Positions 28,192 to 36,390 of a DNA stretch of 64,000 bases are shown here, in pieces. Numbering within the stretch: the first letter of the stretch is position 1; each line of letters begins with the position of its first letter. The stretch lies in contig NZ_JJMN01000065.1 of assembly GCF_000696385.1 (NCBI RefSeq), positions 1-64,000 on the forward strand. The letters run 5' to 3'. Below the pieces are notes generated by a model, which made no database searches, was not told where the DNA came from, and worked only from the letters and a program-made list of their open reading frames with translations. Both the position numbers and the translations under genes were made by a program. Source of the DNA: Vibrio metoecus. Lineage in GTDB: Bacteria > Pseudomonadota > Gammaproteobacteria > Enterobacterales > Vibrionaceae.

Positions 28192-29898
28192 ATGATGGTA
28201 TCCAATCTACAGAATCGTGCTCATCGCACGATAGCTACAGGCACTACAAACTCATTGCATAGCGTTGGTCTTCGCTTAAAGTTGATTGTAGTGCTGATTG
28301 TCGTTTCAATTCTTTTTCTGGGGTTCAAGGGACTAACAGGCATGCAAAATGCCTCTAACTCTATTGAATCACTTTACAAAAAAGGTATGCAGCATACGAT
28401 TCGGGCTGGTCGCATACTGGATGAATTAGGCAGTGCACGTAGCCAACTATTACTGGCTTTCCAACATGACCCCTCTTCGAAATATGCACTTATGCATGAT
28501 CATCCGATCCAAATTCACATTGAGGCGATCCAAACCTCCATCTCTGATTTACATGAAATTATCGACAATCAGATTCTCGCACCGCCTTGGATGACAAGAA
28601 AAAGCCGTCATTTATCCATTGAAAGAGAAACTAGACCAAGTCACTGACAATGGTTTTGAACCGGCTCTCGCCCTACTTAAAGAAGAAAAATACGATGAGG
28701 CCAACCTGATTCTGTTGCAAAAGATCAATCCTCTTTATGGCGATATTAAAAAAGCCGCAGAAGCGTTTCTGGATATCCAGATCCAAGAAGGTAAAGACAA
28801 CTTTTCCAGTTCACAGTCTGATATTCAGCAATTTATTTGGAGTGTCAGTTTGCTAGGTACTCTCGCTTTAGTCGTCACCACAACCCTAGCGTTATTGATT
28901 GCAAAACGAGTGAACAATGCAGTTCACCAGTTGGCGAGTTCCGCAACCAATATTGCCAATGGTGACCTCACGCAGCGGATCCCCATAACCGGAGACGATG
29001 AATTCTCTGATATTGCAGAATACGTCAACCGTATCGTGGGCAGCTTTCAAGAGGTGATCAGCAGTAATCGGCATTCGATTTCTGCATTAGCGGCTGCCGC
29101 CGAAGAGAATGCAGCAGTCGCAATGCAAACGAAGCAGAACATCGTGGAACAACAGTCACAAACCCAGCAAATTGCCACGGCCATTCATGAATTTACCGCT
29201 ACGGTTCATGAGGTTGCACAAAGCGCAGACTTAGCCGCCGAGGCTTCCGGAGAAACTGAACAAGCCGCAAAGCAAGGGCGTAAAGTGGTTGATGAAAATA
29301 TCGCGATGATTGAGAACCTTTCCTCTGATTTACAAAAAATGCTCGCAGCAATGCAACTGCTTGCCAAAGATTCAGAAGATATCGGTAGTGTGGTGGATGT
29401 TATTCAAAGCATTTCTGAACAGACTAATTTATTGGCGCTCAATGCTGCTATTGAAGCGGCACGCGCGGGGGAACAAGGGCGAGGCTTTGCAGTGGTTGCC
29501 GATGAAGTACGAACCTTGGCAAGCCGCACCCAAGAATCGACAAAACAAATTCTTCAAACCGTGCAACGTTTACAACAAAGCAGTCGAGATTCTGCTCATT
29601 TAATTGAACGAGGGGGTGGATGGTGCCTACAAAAGCGGTCGAAAAAGCGCGTTTAGCCGGTACTGCCCTGTCGCAAATTACGGCTAACGTAGATCGTATC
29701 TCAACCATGAACACACAAATTGCCACCGCATCAGAAGAGCAAAGTGCAGTGACAGAAGAAATCAATAAAAACATTATCACCATCAGTGATATCTCCAACC
29801 AAACTGCATTAGGAGCCCAACAGAGCTCCGAAGCCACACTGGAACTGGCAAGGCTCGCTGAAGCAATGCAACAAGAAATCGTACGCTATAATGCTTAA
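28192..29898 (+). pseudogene. Methyl-accepting chemotaxis protein, frameshifted at two places
   Basis: A transmembrane chemoreceptor of about 570 aa when repaired. Helix 1 (KLIVVLIVVSILFLGF), a 4-helix-bundle-like ligand domain, helix 2 ([21 protein letters not shown]), HAMP, and a signalling domain with the hairpin tip [20 protein letters not shown]. The frame breaks at about 28580-28602 (GCACCGCC to GAAAAAGCC, net shift equal to two missing bases or one extra) and again at 29612-29638 (G5 and GG, each apparently one G too many). Read through, the breaks rejoin to ...[14 protein letters not shown]... and ...[18 protein letters not shown].... Closely spaced indels in runs suggest consensus error. 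It is monocistronic, and the sensed ligand cannot be inferred. Confidence 0.85.
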
Positions 29899-30098
29899 CT
29901 GAAGCTAACTGATTGAGGCGGAACATAATCCGCCCTTTCAGGCACATTTTCAGGCACACTCATTAAATCAGCACAACCTTGTAGAGCTTTATTCTAGATT
30001 TGGCTCCAAAAGCCTCAGAATTTGATCTTGAGCCACAAACATAACTTTGCTGAATGTTTTATCTCTGTACTACATGCAAAGCGTGGTAGTTTGAGCCC

Positions 30099-30118
30099 AA
30101 TAGAGCTATGGCTCTATT
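30099..30118 (+). terminator. Hairpin upstream of the DUF3103-like gene
   Basis: An 8-bp perfect stem (AATAGAGC / GCTCTATT) with a TATG loop is followed by TTATT, 28 nt before the ATG of the lipoprotein gene. It may be a weak terminator for the chemoreceptor or a leader hairpin. Confidence 0.4.
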
Positions 30119-30145
30119 TATTACAACAATAAAAAGGGTTCACCT

Positions 30146-31333
30146 ATGCATAAATCACTCTCCTTAGCCGTGCTTCTGACTCTCGTGCTGGTTGGCTGTC
30201 AGTCAGAAGAAACACAATCTACTCAACTCAGCTCACAGGCAAAGGCGGATGCGGTTGTCGCTCAAAAACGCCAATTGGCAGAATCGTTCAGCCAACATTA
30301 TGCGGCATACGCGCAAACGCTAAAAACGCAGATCACCGCAGATAATCTCAGTATTTCCATGTCGGAATTGGTTGACGTGGCACCCAACTCCGAAATCAGC
30401 CAACAGTTGCGTTCAGCCGATAATCGAGTTCGTTCCCTAAAAGGGATTGAGCAATACACGGATCAATTGCTGCAATTACGCTTAGCCGATGCCTCAATGC
30501 TACAAGAATGGCAAGAGGGTCAAAGCCCGCTGTTTGCATTTGAACCCAGTGGTAACGATGAATCTTGGCAGTATATTGAGGCTTTCGATGTGTACGGACA
30601 GATCCACCAGTTAGATGTTTATCAATTACCCGATGTCCCTGTCTTTGTGGTGGATAACGATAGTGCAATCGAACTAAAAGCCGGTCTGCAAGTGATGCGA
30701 GCAGAAATGCAGCGTTTGGGACAAAATTCACAGCTTGCAACAGAAGAAAGCAGCTCTGTTGAATCATCCGCTCGTGCACTCAATCGTAGCGCGGACGCGG
30801 ATACCCCACCACTCTCTACCACTGTGCTGAAAAAAATCCGTTTGCAAGATGACAAAGAACCTTGGATTTCAGGACGTGCCGAAATTTACGCATTAGTTAC
30901 GGGGGTAGACCCAAGCCGCGACGCCCCAACCATTGATCTGATTGATATGCCCTATCTGGATTACGACCAACAAGACTACTTCCCGAATCAAGTCGTCATC
31001 CACTGGGCTCGTTATCGTTGGGGCGCGGCAGACATGATTCTGATGGAGCAAGATGATGGCACCGACTACAAAGAGTTAGCTAAACAGCTCGTTAAAGTAG
31101 CCGAAGAAGTGCTCAAACTCATCCCAGATCCAGAGGTACAAGGTTACGCCATAATTGCTCAGATTACGGGAAAAATTATCGAGGCCATCCCAGATGGGTT
31201 ACTGGTCAATGACGATGACTTTGTTGATGTGTTTTACACCTTAATGCAGGACACCTCTTACACGGATCACCCTGGCGCGAATGGTAATGCTGTCGCAACA
31301 TTTGAGCCGCTCACCATCTATCCGACCAAATAA
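30146..31333 (+). CDS. Vibrio lipoprotein of unknown function (DUF3103-like)
   Basis: A 395-aa lipoprotein: the signal peptide ends at LVLVGC (Cys17). The body resembles the DUF3103 family of marine gammaproteobacteria, with blocks KKIRLQDDKEPWISGRAEIYALV and IHWARYRWGAADMILMEQDDG. The Asp/Glu-rich C-terminal half suggests a secreted or surface protein, possibly metal-binding (inference). The assignment is from memory of family members and not certain. It is a single gene, with a hairpin before it and a strong terminator after it. Confidence 0.65.
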   Translation: MHKSLSLAVLLTLVLVGCQSEETQSTQLSSQAKADAVVAQKRQLAESFSQHYAAYAQTLKTQITADNLSISMSELVDVAPNSEISQQLRSADNRVRSLKGIEQYTDQLLQLRLADASMLQEWQEGQSPLFAFEPSGNDESWQYIEAFDVYGQIHQLDVYQLPDVPVFVVDNDSAIELKAGLQVMRAEMQRLGQNSQLATEESSSVESSARALNRSADADTPPLSTTVLKKIRLQDDKEPWISGRAEIYALVTGVDPSRDAPTIDLIDMPYLDYDQQDYFPNQVVIHWARYRWGAADMILMEQDDGTDYKELAKQLVKVAEEVLKLIPDPEVQGYAIIAQITGKIIEAIPDGLLVNDDDFVDVFYTLMQDTSYTDHPGANGNAVATFEPLTIYPTK

Positions 31334-31350
31334 TTTTTCTGCTCACATAC

Positions 31351-31376
31351 AAAAGGCAGGCTTACGCCTGCCTTTT
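31351..31376. terminator. Bidirectional terminator
   Basis: AAAAGGCAGGC / GCCTGCCTTTT (11-bp stem, 4-nt loop) lies between the convergent DUF3103-like and HAD genes, with A/T runs on both flanks suiting termination from either side. Confidence 0.85.
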
Positions 31377-31413
31377 GCCGTTCAACGGATAGTACAAATG
31401 CTTGATGACTAGG

Positions 31414-32022
31414 CTAAAAATGCAATCCCATTTGCAATAATTCCGCTCTTGCTTGATGCGCATCCACAAATTGGAAAGCATGGAAACCTTGCTGACGCGC
31501 CCCCGCTACATTCACCAACATATCATCCATGAAGACACTTTCTTGCGGATCCAAATGCTGACTTTCTGCCAAATATCGATAAATCGCCGGATCCGGTTTG
31601 AGTAACCCGCACTCACTCGACACAACCGCGCCTGTGAATTTTGGCCAGAAGTCATACTGCTCTTTTAAGTAAGCCACAATTTCATTGACGTTGTCCGTCA
31701 GTGCATAGAGGCGGTAACCCGCTTGCAGCAAATCATCCATCAGTTTTTGCGTGCCAAGCAGTAACACTTGCGTTTCTTTAATGTGGAAGAACAGTTGCTC
31801 TAATGTATCGTGGGGAAGACCAAGTTGCTGATGAAACGCTTGCTTCACTTCTTTCTCGGTGTAGTGGCCTTTATTGAGGTCACGCCACAGTTCACTTTTA
31901 AATACGCTTGTCGCTAATGTGGCACTTTGTTCACCCTCACCAAAGGTCAGTTGAGCAATCTCTTGTGGCGCCCATTTCACAATTACGTTGCCGACATCAA
32001 ATACCACATTACGAATGGCCAT
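31414..32022 (-). CDS. HAD-superfamily phosphatase (YihX-like)
   Basis: A 202-aa class IA haloacid-dehalogenase-like hydrolase. The nucleophile motif is VVFDVGNVIVKW (first Asp), motif II is YALTDNVNEIV, and motif IV is SVFMDDMLVNVAGARQQG. It resembles YihX, an alpha-glucose-1-phosphate phosphatase, but sequence alone does not fix the substrate. The start has an AAGGGG site. The neighbouring SgrR-type regulator of sugar-phosphate stress makes a sugar-phosphate substrate attractive (inference). Confidence 0.85.
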   Translation of the reverse strand: MAIRNVVFDVGNVIVKWAPQEIAQLTFGEGEQSATLATSVFKSELWRDLNKGHYTEKEVKQAFHQQLGLPHDTLEQLFFHIKETQVLLLGTQKLMDDLLQAGYRLYALTDNVNEIVAYLKEQYDFWPKFTGAVVSSECGLLKPDPAIYRYLAESQHLDPQESVFMDDMLVNVAGARQQGFHAFQFVDAHQARAELLQMGLHF

Positions 32023-32120
32023 TCCGGACTTCCCCTTGCTGAGTTAGAGGCAAGAGTTTAACCAACTCACCCACATATTATTGGCTAAAGGGTCACAAAG
32101 TAATCAAATGATTCAGGCAC

Positions 32121-32194
32121 AAAGAAAGGCAGCACTCGAACCATTGGCTTGGGGGAAGCATCACGGAGTCCGATGTGCGAGTGCTGCTGTTTTT
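32121..32194 (-). terminator. Large branched hairpin / terminator downstream of the small ORF
   Basis: GCAGCACTCG (32129-32138) pairs perfectly with CGAGTGCTGC (32178-32187) around a 39-nt loop that itself can form GCTT/AAGC and CATC/GATG mini-stems. On the minus strand it is followed by TTTCTTT; on the plus strand by TGTTTTT. It can terminate the small divergent transcript and could equally be the 3' end of a small RNA. Confidence 0.5.
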
Positions 32195-32201
32195 CGGATT
32201 A

Positions 32202-32390
32202 TCAATTCGATGATCGGGTTTTGTCTGGCTCTGGAGGTGTTTGAGTAAATAACAACTCAAACAATGCAACTAAGGCCATCCGCTCAATCACACAATTCGT
32301 TTGTTGAAGCCGCAGCTGGTAATAAGCGGCCATCGAGTGTTCATGGATTAGCAATTTGAACATGCCCTGCACTCCTTGTTGTGTCGACAT
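32202..32390 (-). CDS. Small ORF divergent from the SgrR-type regulator
   Basis: A 62-aa hypothetical protein starting at ATG 32390, preceded by GGAGAGA; an in-frame GTG at 32441 with GGAG is an alternative giving 79 aa. The middle (MAAYYQLRLQQTNCVIERMA) is probably helical; the tail is polar. No domain is recognised. It is divergent from an sgrR-like gene, the place where enteric bacteria have sgrS, the sugar-phosphate-stress small RNA encoding the 43-aa SgrT. Similarity to SgrT is too slight to claim, but the position deserves testing. Confidence 0.45.
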   Translation of the reverse strand: MSTQQGVQGMFKLLIHEHSMAAYYQLRLQQTNCVIERMALVALFELLFTQTPPEPDKTRSSN

Positions 32391-32592
32391 CGCTATTGTC
32401 TCTCCGATTAAGGAATCTAAAAACTGAGTAAATTGCTGCACTTTGCTCCGCTTTTGCCGTTTGAAATGCCTTATTTCGAGCTAAAACACTCATCAAAGTG
32501 GAAATGAGGAACAAACAAAACACAGGTTTTCACCATTAAGAATGCGGATTTTCACTACAATAGCCGCAAGATGACAGGAGCATGAGGTAACC

Positions 32593-34356
32593 GTGTCTGA
32601 TCTCAATTTATTACGGTATTACGCCCGACTCGCACCATTGGGCGTCGGCAACAATATAAAAACCACATTGCCCGAATTGGCAGAACGGCTTTTTACTAGC
32701 CCTCGTCATGCGCGAAATTTACTGGTGCGCCTCAATCAACTGGGGTGGTTAACTTGGACGCCAAAAGCAGGACGACATCATCGTTCCTCGTTGCAATTGC
32801 ACACCGAACTCGCCCAGCTCAAAGAACAACTAGCCGCAAAACGCGTACAACTGGGCAAATATGAAAAAGCCCTCGCAATATTGGATAACGATGAGATCGC
32901 TTTCGCCAGATTGCTGAAGAAAACGTCAGGAGCCACACTTCAAGAAGGCCGACTGCATATTCAGTTGACTTATAAACGTCCTTTTGAACCTTTACTGCCC
33001 CATCTTCCTCAGCGCAGCAGTGAACGTTTCTTGATCCGTCAAATTTACAGTTGCTTGGTCAGCTCTGATGCTGATGGCCATGTATACCCAGAACTGGCGC
33101 ATCATTGGCATTATGATCCGCAAACTTGGCAATGGACTTTTTATCTGCGCCCCGAGTTAACCTTTCATAATGGATCCGCAATTGATGCCACAACCATCGT
33201 CAGCCTATTTGCCAAGCTCTCCAGCCTTGAGACACACCAAGCTGAACTGGCACACATTATCGATATCAAAGCGCCAACCCTGTTCAAAGTCGTCTTTAAT
33301 CTCGATCGCCCGGATCCAGGTTTTGCCGGCTTAATTTCAGGCGTGAAATACGCGATACAACCTGTCAGCCAGCTCAATTACAGTCAGTGTCATGATGGAC
33401 AAATGCTAACGGTTGTCGGCTGTGGCCCCTTTGAAGTACAAGAGCATACCCAGCACAAACTAAAACTTAAGGCATTCAGCCAGTTTTATGGTTGCCGAGC
33501 TTTAACTGATCGGGTCACGATTTGGCAAGTCGATGAAGAACGTTTAAGCAACCCGCAAATTGAAACCAATCAACCAGAAGCGAATGCAGCCAGTTGCCAT
33601 CATCAAGTCATCACTGATTTTCCTCATTCTTCTACCGCCACTCAGCATCAAAGCCGAGTCGAAGATGGTTGCTTAATGGTGTTATTTAATCAATCCGCCC
33701 CAGCGGCGCTCACTCAAGCACAAGCGCATTTATTAAGTGAAAAACTCAATCCAATCTCAATTGAAGAAAATATCCGCCAACATGGGGTGATGTTTGGGGT
33801 CGAACCCGCTTATAACCTATTGCCTGCGTGGCGAGCAGTATTGAAATCACCCGCCCCGTCCGTGACATTACCCAAAAAGTTGACACTGGCACTCTACAAC
33901 TACACGGCACTGCAAACTTGCGCTCAAGCGATGGCTCGACTACTGGCTGCACAAAGTATCGAATTAGAGATTCATACCTACACGTACCGTGAGCTTCAAC
34001 AACGGGCGCTACACGGTGAGCTAGACGAAACCATGGTACTGACCAATATCAATTTGGATGACAACCGCCATGCTTCTGCGTTTGCCATGTTGTTTAGTAA
34101 CCCACTGCTGCACGCTTGCACGACTTCGCGAGATAAAGCTTGGCTAATGCAGCAATTAAACACGCTACGTGAACAAACGCCGCTGCCTGAGTATCTGCAT
34201 CAACTCGAACCCATTGCGTCTTTATTGGTGAGTGAATCTTGGCTTGCGCCCCTTTTCCATCATAGACAAACCTTGCGTTTCCATGGGGTGTTACACGATG
34301 TAGCCCTCACCAACTGGGGTTGGCCGGATATTCGCAATGTCTGGTCGGCAGATTAA
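32593..34356 (+). CDS. sgrR: SgrR-type transcriptional regulator
   Basis: A 587-aa regulator. The N-terminal winged-helix DNA-binding domain (residues about 1-110; TLPELAERLFTSPRHARNLLVRLNQLGWLTW) is fused to a solute-binding-protein family 5 domain (about 150-540; LLPHLPQRSSERFLIRQIYSCL, YPELAHHWHYDPQTWQWTFYLRPELTFHNG). This architecture is that of E. coli SgrR, which senses glucose-phosphate stress and activates sgrS. GTG 32593 follows ATGAGGTAACC. It sits divergent from a small ORF. Whether it plays the enteric role in Vibrio is not shown by sequence. Confidence 0.85.
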   Translation: MSDLNLLRYYARLAPLGVGNNIKTTLPELAERLFTSPRHARNLLVRLNQLGWLTWTPKAGRHHRSSLQLHTELAQLKEQLAAKRVQLGKYEKALAILDNDEIAFARLLKKTSGATLQEGRLHIQLTYKRPFEPLLPHLPQRSSERFLIRQIYSCLVSSDADGHVYPELAHHWHYDPQTWQWTFYLRPELTFHNGSAIDATTIVSLFAKLSSLETHQAELAHIIDIKAPTLFKVVFNLDRPDPGFAGLISGVKYAIQPVSQLNYSQCHDGQMLTVVGCGPFEVQEHTQHKLKLKAFSQFYGCRALTDRVTIWQVDEERLSNPQIETNQPEANAASCHHQVITDFPHSSTATQHQSRVEDGCLMVLFNQSAPAALTQAQAHLLSEKLNPISIEENIRQHGVMFGVEPAYNLLPAWRAVLKSPAPSVTLPKKLTLALYNYTALQTCAQAMARLLAAQSIELEIHTYTYRELQQRALHGELDETMVLTNINLDDNRHASAFAMLFSNPLLHACTTSRDKAWLMQQLNTLREQTPLPEYLHQLEPIASLLVSESWLAPLFHHRQTLRFHGVLHDVALTNWGWPDIRNVWSAD

Positions 34357-34384
34357 TTAACCCAACGCTTTGCCCAAAAACGCA

Positions 34385-34410
34385 AAAGCCAACCTCTATA
34401 GGTTGGCTTT
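34385..34410. terminator. Terminator between sgrR and vesC
   Basis: AAAGCCAACC / GGTTGGCTTT forms a 10-bp stem with a 6-nt loop between two convergent genes, A-rich on the left and T-rich on the right. It can serve both. Confidence 0.75.
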
Positions 34411-34444
34411 GAATCAGCAAAAAAATGGCTGAGCTCTAAATGAG

Positions 34445-36061
34445 TTAGAAAGCTTTACGACGACGTAACCAACCACAACCAAAGAGTAACGCTAACGCTG
34501 CACCACCCAAGCTACCACCACCATCGCTCGAACGACTATCGGTCAGGGTTGGGAAGTCAAACAGTTGCGAATCATGGCTGAACTGGCTCACGGTCACTCG
34601 GCTTTGTGCATCATTGTTCAAAATGCTGCGTTGATACACCAGTTTCACGGTATTCACCGAGCCATACATAGAAATGGTCGCGGTGCCTTCGGTATTGTTA
34701 TAAAAGCTCTTTTCTACTTTCCCGTTTACGTAGACTTGAAACATATCAAACACCGAGTCCGATGAGACTTGGTATCGGAACTTAAGCCGACCGGTAGGCA
34801 GGTTTTCTAATACAATTACCGATTCCTCGCCTTTTTCCAAAGCGGGGGTCTGTAAGCTATTGTTTTGTAAAGTCCATGCATGGTCATTGACGTGTGTATT
34901 GTGCGCCGGCAAGTTCGCTAAGTAATTGACTGTAGCAGCGGGAGCGGCGGCTAAAGCGTCAAAGTAACGCCAAGCGTAAATATGCCCACTGCTCATTGTC
35001 GTTGAACTCACATCTAACTTAACCTGACCTTTGGTCAGTGCGCTCACTTCATACGCCACATCCACATAGCAAGAGGCTCCGCTAACTAAATTCGTTGGGC
35101 AAGTATTGGTAATCGCGCCGATCAACGTACCTGCAGACCCTGTCGCAGTAGGATTGGTCAAGTTGATTGCGTTAGCACCGTTGTTCGTAAAATGAAAACG
35201 CTCGGTGTAGCGGTTAAGGCGTACGATACCGAGATCCTGCTTCTGACGATAAGAGAGGCCTAGGCGTTGTTCGTGCAACCAAGTATTAAACTCACTGAGT
35301 TTGGTATACACGCCGGGCTTATTGGGTTGAGCACAGCCATTCCCCCAACTCACTACACCCATTTGCACTAATCCATTATTCGTACGAAAGAAAATTGGGC
35401 CACCACTGTCACCCGCACAAGAATCTTTTCCTGCTGCACCAGCACAAAAAACATTAGCGCCTTGTGTGGCATAGCTTCCGCCTTTAGCACGGCATTCATC
35501 CATAGGCATAAAAGGCACATCAACTTGGTGTAACGTTGTCGGGTAATCGCTTTTCAGGCCATTCACCTCTTTACGTGCACCAAAGCCAATCACCGTCAGC
35601 AAGTTGTCCTTACTTAACTCGTTGAAATCGTCAGGTTCTGCAATCACACTCGTTTGGTTCAGTACAGGAATGCTTTCAAGCTCTAATACGGCGATATCAT
35701 TACCACCTTCAGCATAGGTATACGCTTCATGCACGTAAATCTGCTTGACTCGGATACGTTCAGCCGTGTTGGTACTTTTCATATCATATGCACCAACAAT
35801 AACATCAATCTTGGCGGGATCTTTTTTATTGACACAATGTGCCGCCGTCAAAACATAACGACTACCGAGAAAACTCCCTCCACACCACGCATCACTGCCG
35901 TTATGGGTGGTGAGTGCAACCATGTATGGCCATGCGCCTGCATTCGCTTGTTCTCCACCAATAATACGGCTAGAGACTCCGGATTCCGTTCCAGAAGCAC
36001 TGAACTGAAAAGATGTAAAAAGGAGTGTTCCAAACACTCCTGATAAAAGGGTTTTGTTCAT
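34445..36061 (-). CDS. vesC: Secreted trypsin-like serine protease VesC with GlyGly-CTERM anchor
   Basis: A 538-aa type II secretion substrate. Signal peptide; activation site SRIIGGEQANAGAWPYMVAL; catalytic His in LTAAHC, Asp in NDIAVLELE, Ser in DSCAGDSGGPIFF. A C-terminal beta domain follows. The tail has a Gly-rich stretch, a short helix (GGAALALLFGCGW) and LRRRK, which is the GlyGly-CTERM sorting signal processed by rhombosortase for surface attachment. In V. cholerae VesC (VC1649) is secreted with VesA and VesB and contributes to intestinal damage (literature). The start has a GAGG site, and the gene is divergent from the collagenase gene. Confidence 0.93.
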   Translation of the reverse strand: MNKTLLSGVFGTLLFTSFQFSASGTESGVSSRIIGGEQANAGAWPYMVALTTHNGSDAWCGGSFLGSRYVLTAAHCVNKKDPAKIDVIVGAYDMKSTNTAERIRVKQIYVHEAYTYAEGGNDIAVLELESIPVLNQTSVIAEPDDFNELSKDNLLTVIGFGARKEVNGLKSDYPTTLHQVDVPFMPMDECRAKGGSYATQGANVFCAGAAGKDSCAGDSGGPIFFRTNNGLVQMGVVSWGNGCAQPNKPGVYTKLSEFNTWLHEQRLGLSYRQKQDLGIVRLNRYTERFHFTNNGANAINLTNPTATGSAGTLIGAITNTCPTNLVSGASCYVDVAYEVSALTKGQVKLDVSSTTMSSGHIYAWRYFDALAAAPAATVNYLANLPAHNTHVNDHAWTLQNNSLQTPALEKGEESVIVLENLPTGRLKFRYQVSSDSVFDMFQVYVNGKVEKSFYNNTEGTATISMYGSVNTVKLVYQRSILNNDAQSRVTVSQFSHDSQLFDFPTLTDSRSSDGGGSLGGAALALLFGCGWLRRRKAF

Positions 36062-36390
36062 AGATACCTCTGATAACTCCCATCCAGATTATTGATGGGA
36101 ACGGTACCATATCACCAAAAGATAAAATGTAAAGCAATATGAATAGATCATTCGCGGAAATATAAGGTTATGAACGAATTTCACACTGGATATCTTTTAA
36201 TAATTAGTGATTTATCACTAAGTCATTCAATACTCTTGCATTTATAAAAGGAGATCTTCATTCATAAAACTAGAATAAAAACTCTATTTATTGAATTAAC
36301 CTCATGTTTCATAAGCACTAAGTTTTAATGAAACCGAACAAGATCTTATAAAACACAGCTCAAACATACTGATAATCAATAGGTGTTACT
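36062..36390. promoter_or_regulatory. AT-rich divergent promoter region vesC / vchC
   Basis: This 329-bp, strongly AT-rich spacer carries both promoters. I see no gene and no perfect long palindrome. The base composition is of the kind bound by H-NS (inference). Confidence 0.4.

Noticed and set aside
32341..32523. 60-aa minus-strand ORF upstream of the small ORF
   Set aside because: It overlaps the better-supported 62-aa frame and lacks a comparable ribosome site.
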